From an uncultured Paracoccaceae bacterium (GTDB taxonomy: Bacteria; Pseudomonadota; Alphaproteobacteria; Rhodobacterales; Rhodobacteraceae), in assembly GCA_913062865.1 (NCBI GenBank), contig CAJXWO010000031.1:1-33980 (forward strand): DNA of 33,980 bases. The letters run 5' to 3'. The notes under the pieces were generated by a model. That model was not told the DNA's origin. It made no database searches and was given only the letters and a program-made list of their open reading frames with translations. This document shows, one piece after another, positions 15,072-23,294 of this stretch. The position numbers were made by a program, and so were the translations under genes. The stretch's first letter is position 1, and every line of letters begins with the position of its first letter.

Positions 15072-15539
15072 ATGGACCCGCTTGTTGCCCCACCGTCACT
15101 GAAACCCGGCCAGCTGCTGGCGCGGGGCGTCTGCCGCCACCTTGCCGCGCTGGGCTTTGCCACGGTCGAAGAGCTGACCCCGACCCGCGGGCTGCGCGTG
15201 GATGTGATGGCGCTGGGGCAAAAGGGCGAGATTTGGGTGGTCGAATGCAAATCCTCGCGCGCGGATTTCATGAGCGACCGGAAATGGCAGGGCTATCTGG
15301 ACTGGTGCGACCGCTATTTCTGGGCCGTCGATACAGATTTCCCGACCGAGCTGTTGCCCGAGGGCACGGGGCTGATCATGGCTGATGCCTATGATGCCGA
15401 GATCCTTCGGATGGGCGCGGAAGACAAATTGGCACCGGCCCGGCGGAAAGCGGTGATCCAGGGATTCGCCCGGCACGCAGCCTTTCGATGGCACGCTGCC
15501 AGAGATCCCGGAGCCAGCCTGTCCAGCGTCTGGTCCTGA
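15072..15539 (+). CDS. mmcB: MmcB-family DNA repair protein
   Basis: A 155-residue protein of the MmcB family, small PD-(D/E)XK-nuclease-like proteins needed for mitomycin C resistance in Caulobacter. Visible conserved parts are LLARGVCRHLAALGF, TRGLRVDVMALG (a likely active-site Asp), IWVVECKSSRADF (the E-x-K of the nuclease core), DRKWQGYLDWCDRYFWAV and GLIMADAYDAEILRMG. ATG 15072 matches the family N-terminus and leaves the LexA box at 15045-15059 in the promoter, so the longer frame from 15018 is rejected. Its 3' end overlaps the convergent vWA-Hint gene by 164 bases; the mmcB part of the overlap (LAPARRKAVIQGFARHAAFR) looks family-like, so the overlap is probably due to the other gene. 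Confidence 0.9.
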   Translation: MDPLVAPPSLKPGQLLARGVCRHLAALGFATVEELTPTRGLRVDVMALGQKGEIWVVECKSSRADFMSDRKWQGYLDWCDRYFWAVDTDFPTELLPEGTGLIMADAYDAEILRMGAEDKLAPARRKAVIQGFARHAAFRWHAARDPGASLSSVWS

Positions 15540-17112
15540 CCAGCCGAGAGACCTGCTCGGGCCGCGCGATCAGGCGTGCCTCAAAGGCCCGCAAGACAGG
15601 ACGCGCCGCACGGCTGTAGACCAGAACGTCGTCCCGGTGGGGCGCAAGGTCCGGGAACAGGGCCAACAGTTCTTCCCGCTCGGCGGCAGGCAGTCCGACG
15701 ATGGCAGGCGCGTGGGGCTGCAGGCTCTCGGTCAAAAGCCCCTCGGAGGCGACCAACTCGTGGCGGTCGAGGGCCAGATGGTAGTAGGTGAAGCCGCTTT
15801 GCGGTGTCGTGATCTGCACCGTCGCGCCGTTCACGAGACATTTTGCGGGCACGAGCGCACCATCGTCGAGGCCGAAATTCAGCGCGATATCGGGGCCTTC
15901 GACCAGAACCTTGTGCTGCTGCGACAGCCATAGGGGGCGCGATGGCCGTCCCGGACCCAACGCCCCCTTGGCGATCCGGATGGGCCGCATCCTGGGCTGA
16001 CTGCGCAGGACCGAGGCCGAGACCGCGGTTTTGCCGACCCAACGCAAAACCCGCGCGCCGCCATCGAGGGTCAGCACCGCATCGCCTGCTTTGAGCAGTT
16101 CGATCCGGCGCGGGCCCTTGGGCGTCATGATCCGGGTTCCGGGCCCGAAACAGACCATCCCGGTCATCAACACGTCATGGCTCGTGCTGACGCTTTCTCC
16201 GTTCTCGAACGTGGCCACGATATCGACGTCGATCGTGTCGCCCGGGGTGAAGGGAAACCCGGTGATCTCCACATCCTTCAGGGTGAAGCCCAGCGGCGAC
16301 TGCACAAGCGCACCATCGCCCGGGGTGTAGGTGGCGTAGGTCACGCCGTCGATCACCACCTCGACCTGCGCGAGGTCGGACAGGGGCGGGGGCGGAGAGA
16401 TGATCGCGTCGGACAATTGCGACAGGTCGGTGATCTGCGTGGCGCCGCTGGTCGTGTCCAGAAGGTCCAGATCGTCAAGGCTAGATGCGGCGCCGACGCC
16501 AATCGCGGAAATGCTGCCGTTATAGGTGTTCTGGATCGTGTCCAGCTCGTTGTCGAAGTTGGTAGATCCATTGGAAAACCCGTCCGACATGAACACGATG
16601 TGGTTGGTGTCCATGTTGTCGACGTCATTCGTCGGGTCGCCATCGGTCCGGGTCGCATCCCAGGCGTCGATCACCTCGTCCAGGGCCGCATCGAAATTGG
16701 TTGAACCGCCCGACCGGAGACCGGACAGCGCCGCGTCGAAGGCGGATTGGTTGTCCATATTATAGGTGCCGATCGTGCGCGCGTTGCCATCATAGGCGAT
16801 CAGCGTGATCTCGACCTCGTCGGCGGTGTATCCGGCATCCAGCATCTGCTTGAAGAGGGTCTGCGCCGCCAGGACCTGCGCCTCGAGCACCGACTCGATA
16901 TCGCCGTCCCCGTCCAGATCGCTGCCCGAGGGGTCGTCCGTCGAGCCGGATTCGTCGATCACAAGGGCGATGTTGATGTCTTGTGTCAGGCCCGAGGTGG
17001 ATAGCCGCACGTCGACCGACAGGCTTTCATCCGTTTCGCTGTCGAGAACGGATTGAAGGGTCACGGTCTTGCCGTCGACAGAGCCTGTAGTTGTGCGTTC
17101 GATTTGTGCCAT
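15376..17112 (-). CDS. vWA domain - Hint (hedgehog/intein) domain protein
   Basis: A 578-residue two-domain protein. Residues about 45-240 are a von Willebrand A domain: MIDAS motif DESGS at 53-57, GGST at 135-138, MSDG at 175-178. The MIDAS loop carries the Ca-binding-like repeat DLDGDGD (65-71). After a beta-rich linker (about 245-315), Cys321 in VCFGPGTRIMTPKGPRRIE opens a Hint_2 domain (to about 470) with GDAVLTLDGG and SQQHKVLV, as in intein/hedgehog autoprocessing domains common in roseobacter surface proteins. No Sec signal is seen. ATG 17112 is chosen because the 19 upstream codons look unrelated. The Arg/Pro-rich C-terminus (RSEGSRHHRHQ-like end) runs 164 bases into mmcB and may result from a lost stop. 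Confidence 0.82.
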   Translation of the reverse strand: MAQIERTTTGSVDGKTVTLQSVLDSETDESLSVDVRLSTSGLTQDINIALVIDESGSTDDPSGSDLDGDGDIESVLEAQVLAAQTLFKQMLDAGYTADEVEITLIAYDGNARTIGTYNMDNQSAFDAALSGLRSGGSTNFDAALDEVIDAWDATRTDGDPTNDVDNMDTNHIVFMSDGFSNGSTNFDNELDTIQNTYNGSISAIGVGAASSLDDLDLLDTTSGATQITDLSQLSDAIISPPPPLSDLAQVEVVIDGVTYATYTPGDGALVQSPLGFTLKDVEITGFPFTPGDTIDVDIVATFENGESVSTSHDVLMTGMVCFGPGTRIMTPKGPRRIELLKAGDAVLTLDGGARVLRWVGKTAVSASVLRSQPRMRPIRIAKGALGPGRPSRPLWLSQQHKVLVEGPDIALNFGLDDGALVPAKCLVNGATVQITTPQSGFTYYHLALDRHELVASEGLLTESLQPHAPAIVGLPAAEREELLALFPDLAPHRDDVLVYSRAARPVLRAFEARLIARPEQVSRLVRTRRWTGWLRDLWQRAIERLRAGRIPGSPLSAGPVPICLPRPSEGSRHHRHQP

Positions 17113-17196
17113 CAGCAGCCAGTCGGTTCGAGTGAGGGACTCGGGGCAACTGGCAAGACACGGGGGCAACCGGAGGACTGGTGACCTGACACTGCG

Positions 17197-17223
17197 TTCA
17201 CCCTGATCGAAAGTCAGGGTGAA
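17197..17223. promoter_or_regulatory. Perfect palindromic operator candidate upstream of vWA-Hint gene
   Basis: TTCACCCTGA (17197-17206) and TCAGGGTGAA (17214-17223) are perfect 10-base inverted repeats around 7 bases. They overlap the likely -10 and spacer of the minus-strand promoter at 17206-17234, the classic place for a repressor site. A hairpin in the mRNA leader is the alternative. Confidence 0.55.
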
Positions 17224-17234
17224 ACACGGGTCAA
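17206..17234 (-). promoter_or_regulatory. Sigma-70-type promoter candidate for vWA-Hint gene
   Basis: On the minus strand TTGACC (17229-17234) is followed after 17 bases by TTCGAT (17206-17211). The -35 is five of six; the -10 is only three of six, which suits a regulated promoter. Transcription would start near 17199, leaving a leader of roughly 85 bases. Confidence 0.4.
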
Positions 17235-17347
17235 TTTGTGAAAATTTTTGGGTTTTGGCCCATGGGACTGCAGGCTAATTGCGCGGTTCGGGGCCTAAAG
17301 TGGACAGGTTTCAACCTTTGGGCGGCGGCCTGTCTTGGCGTTCGCGC

Positions 17348-17548
17348 TTAACGCTTCTTGGGCTTCACCTGCCGAGCGCGGGCGGCGGCGGCGCGGATTT
17401 CCTCGGCGATCTCCTCGGCCTCGTCGGGGTCGAAATCCATCGGGATCTCGACACTGCCATCGGCTTCGACAAAGATGCGCACCATGCCCGTATCAGTCGG
17501 GCCGATCTGCAGGTTGGCTTCGATATCGCGTTCGGTGTCGATGCCCAT
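17348..17548 (-). CDS. DUF6324-family small protein
   Basis: A 66-residue acidic/basic-tailed protein: MGIDTERDIEANLQIGPTDTG, then MVRIFVEADGSVEIPMDFDPDEAEEIAEEIRAA and the Lys/Arg end RQVKPKKR. It matches the Rhodobacteraceae DUF6324 family as I know it. ATG 17548 has a good AAGGAG 7 bases upstream, so the longer frame to 17602 is not used. The C-terminal half is likely one amphipathic helix. Function is unknown. It is divergent from the GNAT gene, with only 68 bases between starts. Confidence 0.8.
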   Translation of the reverse strand: MGIDTERDIEANLQIGPTDTGMVRIFVEADGSVEIPMDFDPDEAEEIAEEIRAAAARARQVKPKKR

Positions 17549-17616
17549 GGGCGCTCTCCTTGGATGGCGCGCAGGCCTATCGCTTGTGATGGGCATTGAC
17601 AAGAGGGCGAGGGGCC

Positions 17617-18105
17617 ATGACGGCAGATGTGATCCTGCGAGACCTCGAGATCGGCGATGCCGGGTGGCTGATCCAGCAGCATGCCGAGCTGTATGCCCGG
17701 GACGAGGGGTTCGATCACAGCTTTGAGGCGCTGGTGGCCGAGATCTTGGCGGATTTCATCCGGCACCGCGACCCGGCTTTTGAACGAGCCTTCATCGCTT
17801 GTCGCGGCTCCGTGCGGCTGGGAAGCGTCTTTTGCGTGCGTTCGGGCGTGGCCGGGGTCGCCAAGCTGCGGCTCTTTCTGCTCAGGCCCGAGGCGCGGGG
17901 GCTGGGTCTGGGCAAGCGGCTTTTGCAGGCCTGCATGGCCTTTGCCCGGGATCGGGGCTATCGCAAGATGATGCTGTGGACCCATGAAAGCCACCACGCG
18001 GCCTGCGCGCTCTATGCCCGCTCGGGCTGGCGCTGCACGGCGTCGAAACCGGTCAGAAGCTTCGGCGTCGATCTCGTGGAGCAAAGCTGGGAAATCGACC
18101 TCTAG
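17617..18105 (+). CDS. GNAT-family N-acetyltransferase
   Basis: A 162-residue GNAT acetyltransferase. Motif A is present at about residues 88-112: AKLRLFLLRPEARGLGLGKRLLQACMAFA, with the pyrophosphate-binding R-x-x-G-x-G-x-R/K signature (RGLGLGKR). Motif B follows as MMLWTHESHHAACALYARSGWR. The N-terminal part (LIQQHAELYARDEGFDHSFEALVAEILADF) resembles the acetyltransferase half of MarR-GNAT fusions, but no MarR domain is present. ATG 17617 follows GAGGG-type bases and is preferred to a start 7 codons earlier. The acetylated substrate cannot be deduced. tRNA-His follows on the same strand. Confidence 0.88.
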   Translation: MTADVILRDLEIGDAGWLIQQHAELYARDEGFDHSFEALVAEILADFIRHRDPAFERAFIACRGSVRLGSVFCVRSGVAGVAKLRLFLLRPEARGLGLGKRLLQACMAFARDRGYRKMMLWTHESHHAACALYARSGWRCTASKPVRSFGVDLVEQSWEIDL

Positions 18106-18148
18106 GCGCTTGCATTCGTGGAATGGGGCCGTTATTTCACCCGCCAGT

Positions 18149-18225
18149 GCCGCCTTAGCTCAGTTGGTTAGAGCGCTGGATTGTGGATCCAGAGGTCCCC
18201 TGTTCAAGCCAGGGAGGCGGTACCA
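18149..18225 (+). tRNA. tRNA-His (GTG)
   Basis: A complete cloverleaf: acceptor GCCGCCT/AGGCGGT with a G1-U72 wobble, D-arm with GGTTA loop, anticodon stem CTGGA/TCCAG around TTGTGGA (anticodon GTG), T-arm CCCTG-TTCAAGC-CAGGG, encoded CCA. The base before G1 is T, so no G-1 is encoded, and the discriminator is A73. This is the known alphaproteobacterial form of tRNA-His. Confidence 0.96.
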
Positions 18226-18282
18226 TCCCGCCATCATCGTGTCGTGACGCGAGGCCTTTGGTCTGCCTTTGGTGCAGCGGGA

Positions 18283-20811
18283 TCAGCCCTGCGGCAGTCT
18301 GAGAACGACGCTGCGCCCGCCCTTGGTGTAGCGCAGTTCGCTGTCACCTATGGCGGCCACGCGGCCCCCGTCGATCCGGTCGCCCACCTGCACCTTCTGG
18401 TAACGGCCATTGGACAGGCGCACCAGCGCGCGCCGCTTGGACGGCGTGCCGTAGACCCCGATCAGGTTGATGCGACGCAGGTTGATGGCATTGGACACAG
18501 TGGCCTGCCGGGCGACCGATGCGCTCGACGGGATCGAGGGGGTCACGCTGCGCGGTGCGACCGACGCGGTCTGCACCGGTTCCGGCGTTTGTTCGGCCCG
18601 GCGCACGATGGCGGCGATATTGCCGGGGCGGGCCGTGGGGACAACGGAGGCGGCCACCGCCTGGGCGGTGGGGGGCGCGTCATCCTGTTCTTGCGCCTCT
18701 TTCAGCGCCTCGGGGCGCGGGCGCGGGCGCATTCCGGCAAGCTCGGTCCGGGTCAGGCCGCCAAGCTGGCTGCGTTCGTTCTGTTCAACCAGGTCGTCGG
18801 GGCGCAGGCGCGGGCGGAACCCGGCCAGGCGCAGCTGTTCCACGGTTTCCTCGACGCTCTCTGCTGTGGTCGCATCGGGGTCGGGCTGGCGTACAGGCGG
18901 CTCGAGCGGAGGACGGCCTGCAAAGACGATGACTCCTTGTGGGGTAACACTGCCCCCGGGCGTGGCGATCACGAGGCCATCGGCGCCAAAGGTGAATTCG
19001 GTGCCCGCAGGCGGTGGTGTGCCGGGGTCGCGCAGAGCCAGATCGGTCTGGCTGGTATCTGGCCGGGGCAGGGAGACGGGGTCGTGCTCGGGCACAACCG
19101 GGTCAATCGACGCGATGTAAAGATCCTGCAGGCCGGCGATGGCTGGCGGCACGGATTGACGCGGGGCCATTTGCCAGATGCCGGTGGCGGCATATTGCGT
19201 GTCGGCCTCGTCCGGGGTGATGGGCGCCGGGGGCTCGGGCTGGGCAAGGGCCGGGGCAGGCCGGTCGCTCTCCGGTTGTGCCGCCTCGTCAAGGTCGAGC
19301 GCGGCCATCTCCACCGCATCGGTGCCGGGGTCTCGTGCGCCGGTGTCGTCCATCAGCGCGCCGTCCTGCACCGGTAGCGCCGCCGGTACGGCCACCTCGG
19401 ACATCTCTGGTTCGGCTGTTTCGCCGGGTAGTGTCTCGACCACGATCAGGGGTGTCCCGGTGCGCCATCCCGCGAGGTCCTCGTCCCGGTCGACCGCCGC
19501 CCAGACGGCGACGCCAGCGAGGAACAGCAACAACAGAACCGTCAGGATAAGCCCCAGGAATTTCGGCTTGCCGCGCGTCGCCTCGCGATTGCGCGCGCCG
19601 AAGACCGTCATGCGCTGGGTTTCGCTGTCGACCGTGTCGATGTCGGTGTCGAAGTCTGGGGCGGGCGCGGCCTTGGCGGTGCGGCCGCGTTCCGGCAGGC
19701 GCCAACCGATCCGGCGTGACGGCGCGTCTGTTGCCGCAGGCGCCGTCGCATCCTCTGCGGGATCGGGGCGTCGCAAGCTCGCGATCGTGCGATCGGCCAC
19801 CCTGGCTGCTGCAGCGTCCGCATCATCCTCGGTCGCGACGCGCGGTGCGGTGCGCGCAGCGGGCAGATCGAAGTCGGGCAGGGTCGGAGCGGAAACGGCC
19901 GCGCCCTTGGCCCGCGCGGGATCGTCGTCGCGGGCCACGCCGCCAAGGCGCGGCGCCGCGGGCGTATCGGGGCTGTCCCGGCGGGCCCGCACGCTGGCGA
20001 AGGTCACCGATTCCGACTCAGGGGCGGTGTCGGCCTCTGGCTCCGGCATGGCCTCTGGCTCGGTGTCGGCCTCTGCCTCGGGCGCTGCGTCGATTTCCCG
20101 GGCCGGCTTGGCGTCCGCTGGCGTGGGCGTAGCATCGGCCTTGGCCGCGTCAGGCGCCTCTTCCGAAGCGGACGGTTCAGGTGTCTGTGCCTCCTTGTGC
20201 TCGGTCTTGTGGGCGACCTCCGGGGGCTCGGCAGGCGCGGCTGCGGGTGCGGCAGGCTGGGGCAGGCGCGCGCGCCCGACGATGCGTAACGGGTCCTTAT
20301 CGGGCTCGACGCTTTCCCCGGAGCCGATGACGGACGTCGCGTGGACCGTGGGGCCGAAGAAAGGCTCCCACGCACCGTCATCGGCGACGGAGACGAAGCT
20401 GATCGGCTGGAACTTGTGCTCGACCGCGAAGGCCTCGGCCTCTTCCAGCGTTTCGCGGGCCACGGCGGCCACGCGGGTCTCGCCGCCCTCGGTCCGCCAG
20501 TCGAACGCCAGGTCCTCGACCGCGTAGGGCGTGGCCCCGTCCAGCGCCTCGCGAATCCGGGTCTGGAGCGCGTCGCCCGCTGCATTGCCGGTGTCGAGCG
20601 TGAGATAGCGGATCTGGTCGTTGGGGATGACGAGCTTGCTGCGCAGACCGTTGGGGTCGAGCGCCTGCGCGGTCGAGCGGAGCACCGACAGCTCGGCGGC
20701 AAGATCGCTGCTGTCCAGCGCCGCTTCGCCCACCAGATGCCAGCCGGACGGCACGCGGTGCAGAAGGCTGATCCCTTCAAAGGACAGCGACAGGGCGAAA
20801 TTCGGTTTCAT
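18283..20811 (-). CDS. Large membrane protein with GspL/PilM-like N-terminus and PilP/GspC-like C-terminus
   Basis: An 842-residue protein. Residues 1-165 (FALSLSFEGISLLHRV ... NGLRSKLVIPNDQIRYL ... ALDGATPYAVEDLAFDW) resemble the cytoplasmic actin-like domain of GspL/PilM. Residues 180-400 are Pro/Ala/Glu-rich and probably disordered. A single membrane helix is at 418-440 (FLGLILTVLLLLFLAGVAVWAAV). A second low-complexity region leads to a compact C-terminal domain (about 770-842: RRINLIGVYGTPSKRRALVRLSNGRYQKVQVGD...IGDSELRYTKGGRSVVLRL), which looks like the GspC-HR/PilP fold. It is widespread in Rhodobacteraceae as a hypothetical protein. No type II secretion or pilus genes are nearby. The domain likenesses are my reading and need profile searches. 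Confidence 0.7.
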   Translation of the reverse strand: MKPNFALSLSFEGISLLHRVPSGWHLVGEAALDSSDLAAELSVLRSTAQALDPNGLRSKLVIPNDQIRYLTLDTGNAAGDALQTRIREALDGATPYAVEDLAFDWRTEGGETRVAAVARETLEEAEAFAVEHKFQPISFVSVADDGAWEPFFGPTVHATSVIGSGESVEPDKDPLRIVGRARLPQPAAPAAAPAEPPEVAHKTEHKEAQTPEPSASEEAPDAAKADATPTPADAKPAREIDAAPEAEADTEPEAMPEPEADTAPESESVTFASVRARRDSPDTPAAPRLGGVARDDDPARAKGAAVSAPTLPDFDLPAARTAPRVATEDDADAAAARVADRTIASLRRPDPAEDATAPAATDAPSRRIGWRLPERGRTAKAAPAPDFDTDIDTVDSETQRMTVFGARNREATRGKPKFLGLILTVLLLLFLAGVAVWAAVDRDEDLAGWRTGTPLIVVETLPGETAEPEMSEVAVPAALPVQDGALMDDTGARDPGTDAVEMAALDLDEAAQPESDRPAPALAQPEPPAPITPDEADTQYAATGIWQMAPRQSVPPAIAGLQDLYIASIDPVVPEHDPVSLPRPDTSQTDLALRDPGTPPPAGTEFTFGADGLVIATPGGSVTPQGVIVFAGRPPLEPPVRQPDPDATTAESVEETVEQLRLAGFRPRLRPDDLVEQNERSQLGGLTRTELAGMRPRPRPEALKEAQEQDDAPPTAQAVAASVVPTARPGNIAAIVRRAEQTPEPVQTASVAPRSVTPSIPSSASVARQATVSNAINLRRINLIGVYGTPSKRRALVRLSNGRYQKVQVGDRIDGGRVAAIGDSELRYTKGGRSVVLRLPQG

Positions 20812-20973
20812 ACGGGGCCTCTAGCACCCTTGGACCACACGGGGGAGTCCATGTCCTCCCAATTGGTGTTTACAGCAGGTTACCGCCGAGGAAAAGAAGC
20901 GCGACCTGCGGGCCCTTGCCTCAGGTCCGGATGCTGCGCAAGCTGGGGTGTCGCAATGCCCCGGGAGCCTGCC

Positions 20974-21687
20974 ATGATCCGCCGCCTGACCGTTTTCCTT
21001 GTTGCCGCCGCGCTTGCCGCGGGCCCGGAGATCCTGACCGCGCAGGAGGCCCCGGTGCGCCAGATCACCGTGCAGGGCGAAGGCGCGGTCGACCGCGCGC
21101 CGGACATGGCGGTGATCACCCTCGGCGTCGAGGAACGCGCCGAGACCGCGTCAGAGGCGATGGCCGCCGCCAGTTCGGTCACCCGCGCGCTGATCGAGAC
21201 GCTCGATGCCGCGGGCATCGCCGAGCGCGACCGCCAGACCAGCCGGCTTGACCTGCGGCTGGTCTACAACCGGGCGTCGAGCGGGAGTTACACTGACAAG
21301 GTTGTGGGATTCGTCGCCTCGAACGAGCTGACAGTGCGGGCCCGCGATCTGATCGGTCTGGGCACGCTGCTGGACCAGATCTTCGATGCGGGTGCCAACC
21401 GGTTCCGCGGGCTGCGCTTCGATATCGACGATCCGTCCGAGGCGATGGATGCGGCCCGCCGCGCCGCCATGGCTGACGCTTTGGCCCGGGCCGAGCTGTT
21501 CGCCACCGCCGCGGGCGTGGCGCTGGGCGATGTCATCACGATCAACGAACACGGCGGAAGCCGTCCGGTCGCCGCGCCCATGGCCGAGATGCGCATGGCG
21601 TCCGATGCCGTGCCCATCGCGGCGGGCGAGGTTACGCTGCGGGCCCAGGTCAGCCTCGTGATCGAACTGGTCGACGCGGCCGAATAG
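20974..21687 (+). CDS. Exported SIMPL-domain (DUF541) protein
   Basis: A 237-residue periplasmic protein of the SIMPL/DUF541 (OMP_b-like YggE) family. The signal peptide is MIRRLTVFLVAAALAAGPEILTAQ (cleavage near 24). The mature part begins with the family pattern ITVQGEGAVDRAPDMAVITLGVE and continues with SRLDLRLVYN, VGFVASNELTVRARDL, LRFDIDDPSEAMDAARRAAMADALARAELFATAAGV. ATG 20974 is chosen because GGGAG lies at 20963-20967; the frame is open far upstream (to 20341) but that runs antisense through the preceding gene. E. coli YggE reduces oxidative stress by an unknown mechanism; the role here is unknown. Confidence 0.87.
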   Translation: MIRRLTVFLVAAALAAGPEILTAQEAPVRQITVQGEGAVDRAPDMAVITLGVEERAETASEAMAAASSVTRALIETLDAAGIAERDRQTSRLDLRLVYNRASSGSYTDKVVGFVASNELTVRARDLIGLGTLLDQIFDAGANRFRGLRFDIDDPSEAMDAARRAAMADALARAELFATAAGVALGDVITINEHGGSRPVAAPMAEMRMASDAVPIAAGEVTLRAQVSLVIELVDAAE

Positions 21688-21738
21688 ACAGGGGGCCGCG
21701 CACCGGCGCGGGGCCGTGACCCCGCGCCGCTCCCGGCG

Positions 21739-23031
21739 TTAGCCGTGCGCCTTGTTCAGGGCCTGGTCCAGATCGGCGATCAGGTCGTCCGCGTCCTCAA
21801 TCCCGATGGAAATACGCACCACGTCGAGGCTCGCGCCCGCGGCCTTCTGCTGTTCTTCGGTCAGCTGGCGGTGCGTGGTCGAGGCCGAGTGGATCACAAG
21901 GCTGCGGGTGTCGCCCAGGTTGGCCACATGGCTGAAGATCTCGAGCGAATCGACGAACTTCACGCAAGCCTCGTAGCCGCCCTTGAGCGCCACGGTGAAG
22001 AGCCCGCCCGCACCGCGCGGACAGATGCGCGCCACCCGGTCGTGATAGGGCGAAGAGGGCAGACCGGCATAGGTCACGCCCGCCACATGGGGGTGGCTTT
22101 CCAGCCAGCCCGCGACCTTGGTGGCGTTCTCAACGTGCTTGGCCATGCGCAGCGACAGCGTCTCGATCCCCATCAGGGTGTAGTGCGCCGCCTGCGGGTT
22201 CAGCGTCATGCCCAGATCGCGCAGGCCCACGGCGATCCCGTGGAAGGTGAAGGCGAGCGGCCCGAAGGTCTCGTGGAACTTGAGCCCGTGATAGGCGGGT
22301 TCCGGCGCGCTGAGCGACGGGAACTTGTCCGAGGCCGACCAATCGAAGCGGCCCGAGTCGACCACCACGCCGCCGGTGACGGTGCCATTGCCGGTCAGGA
22401 ACTTCGTCATGGAATGCACGACCAGCGTCGCGCCATGTTCGATGGGGCGGCAGAGATACGGCGTGGCCGATGTGTTGTCGACGATGAGCGGCAGGCCCGC
22501 GGCCTCGGCGATACCAGAGATGGCATCGAGATCGGTGATATAGCCGCCCGGGTTGGCGATGGATTCGCAGAACACCGCGCGGGTGTCGTCGTCGATGGCG
22601 GCCTTCACGGCGTCTAGATCGTCGAAATCAACGAATGTGGCCGACCAGCCGAAGCGCTTGATGGTCTGGCTGAACTGGGTGATCGACCCGCCGTAAAGCC
22701 TTGTGGAGACGACGATATTCTTGCCCGGCCCCATCAGCGGAAACAGCGCTATGATCTGCGCCGCGTGCCCGGACGAGCAGCAGACCGCGCCCACACCGCC
22801 CTCGAGCGCGGCAAGGCGTTCCTGCAACGCCGCCACGGTTGGATTGGTCAGGCGGGAGTAGATATACCCCACCTCCTGCAGGTTGAAGAGCGCGGCGGCG
22901 TGATCCGCGTCGCGGAACACATAGGCGGTGGTCTGGTAAATCGGCGTCTGGCGCGCGCCGGTCGCCGGGTCGGGCCGGGCGCCTGCGTGGATCTGCAGCG
23001 TGTCAAAGCCGTAGGTGGGGCCGTCGGTCAT
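21739..23031 (-). CDS. metY: O-acetylhomoserine sulfhydrylase (PLP-dependent)
   Basis: A 430-residue Cys/Met-metabolism PLP enzyme. It would make homocysteine from O-acetylhomoserine and sulfide (methionine synthesis by direct sulfhydrylation). The PLP lysine is K210 in VVHSMTKFLTGNG; D185 in IVDNTSATPYL binds the pyridine nitrogen; YSRLTNPT (58-65) and CCSSGHAA are standard. Family-specific parts FGPLAFTFHGIAVGLRDLG and GETRSLVIHSASTTHRQLT-like (here GDTRSLVIHSASTTH) support MetY over MetB/MetC. Length is typical. ATG 23031 has GGGAG 7 bases upstream. A leader of up to 263 bases precedes it, with a TTGCGG/CCGCAA inverted repeat (23083-23105); I could not recognise a SAM riboswitch there. Confidence 0.93.
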   Translation of the reverse strand: MTDGPTYGFDTLQIHAGARPDPATGARQTPIYQTTAYVFRDADHAAALFNLQEVGYIYSRLTNPTVAALQERLAALEGGVGAVCCSSGHAAQIIALFPLMGPGKNIVVSTRLYGGSITQFSQTIKRFGWSATFVDFDDLDAVKAAIDDDTRAVFCESIANPGGYITDLDAISGIAEAAGLPLIVDNTSATPYLCRPIEHGATLVVHSMTKFLTGNGTVTGGVVVDSGRFDWSASDKFPSLSAPEPAYHGLKFHETFGPLAFTFHGIAVGLRDLGMTLNPQAAHYTLMGIETLSLRMAKHVENATKVAGWLESHPHVAGVTYAGLPSSPYHDRVARICPRGAGGLFTVALKGGYEACVKFVDSLEIFSHVANLGDTRSLVIHSASTTHRQLTEEQQKAAGASLDVVRISIGIEDADDLIADLDQALNKAHG

Positions 23032-23294
23032 GGTGTTTCTCCCTGGATAGATCTTTCCCGCGTTCCTATGCGATCGGGGCAGTTGCGGCAATTCCGCGAC
23101 CGCAATAAGAACCGCGCCGCGCAGCACCGATCCGGGGCAGACCCTGCGTTCCGCCTTGCCCGTTGCTGCCGGAACACGGGTTTTGCACGGCGCGCAGACC
23201 TGCCGTCACCATATATGTGGTTCATGCTGGCGCAGACGGCTGCTCGGCATGGGTCGCCAAGTCGACGCATGACCTGGACACGTGAAAGGCCCGC

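Noticed and set aside
18283..20811. Translation initiation factor IF-2 (a name the Ala/Pro/Glu-rich composition might suggest)
   Set aside because: No GTPase motifs are present; the similarity would be only low-complexity composition.
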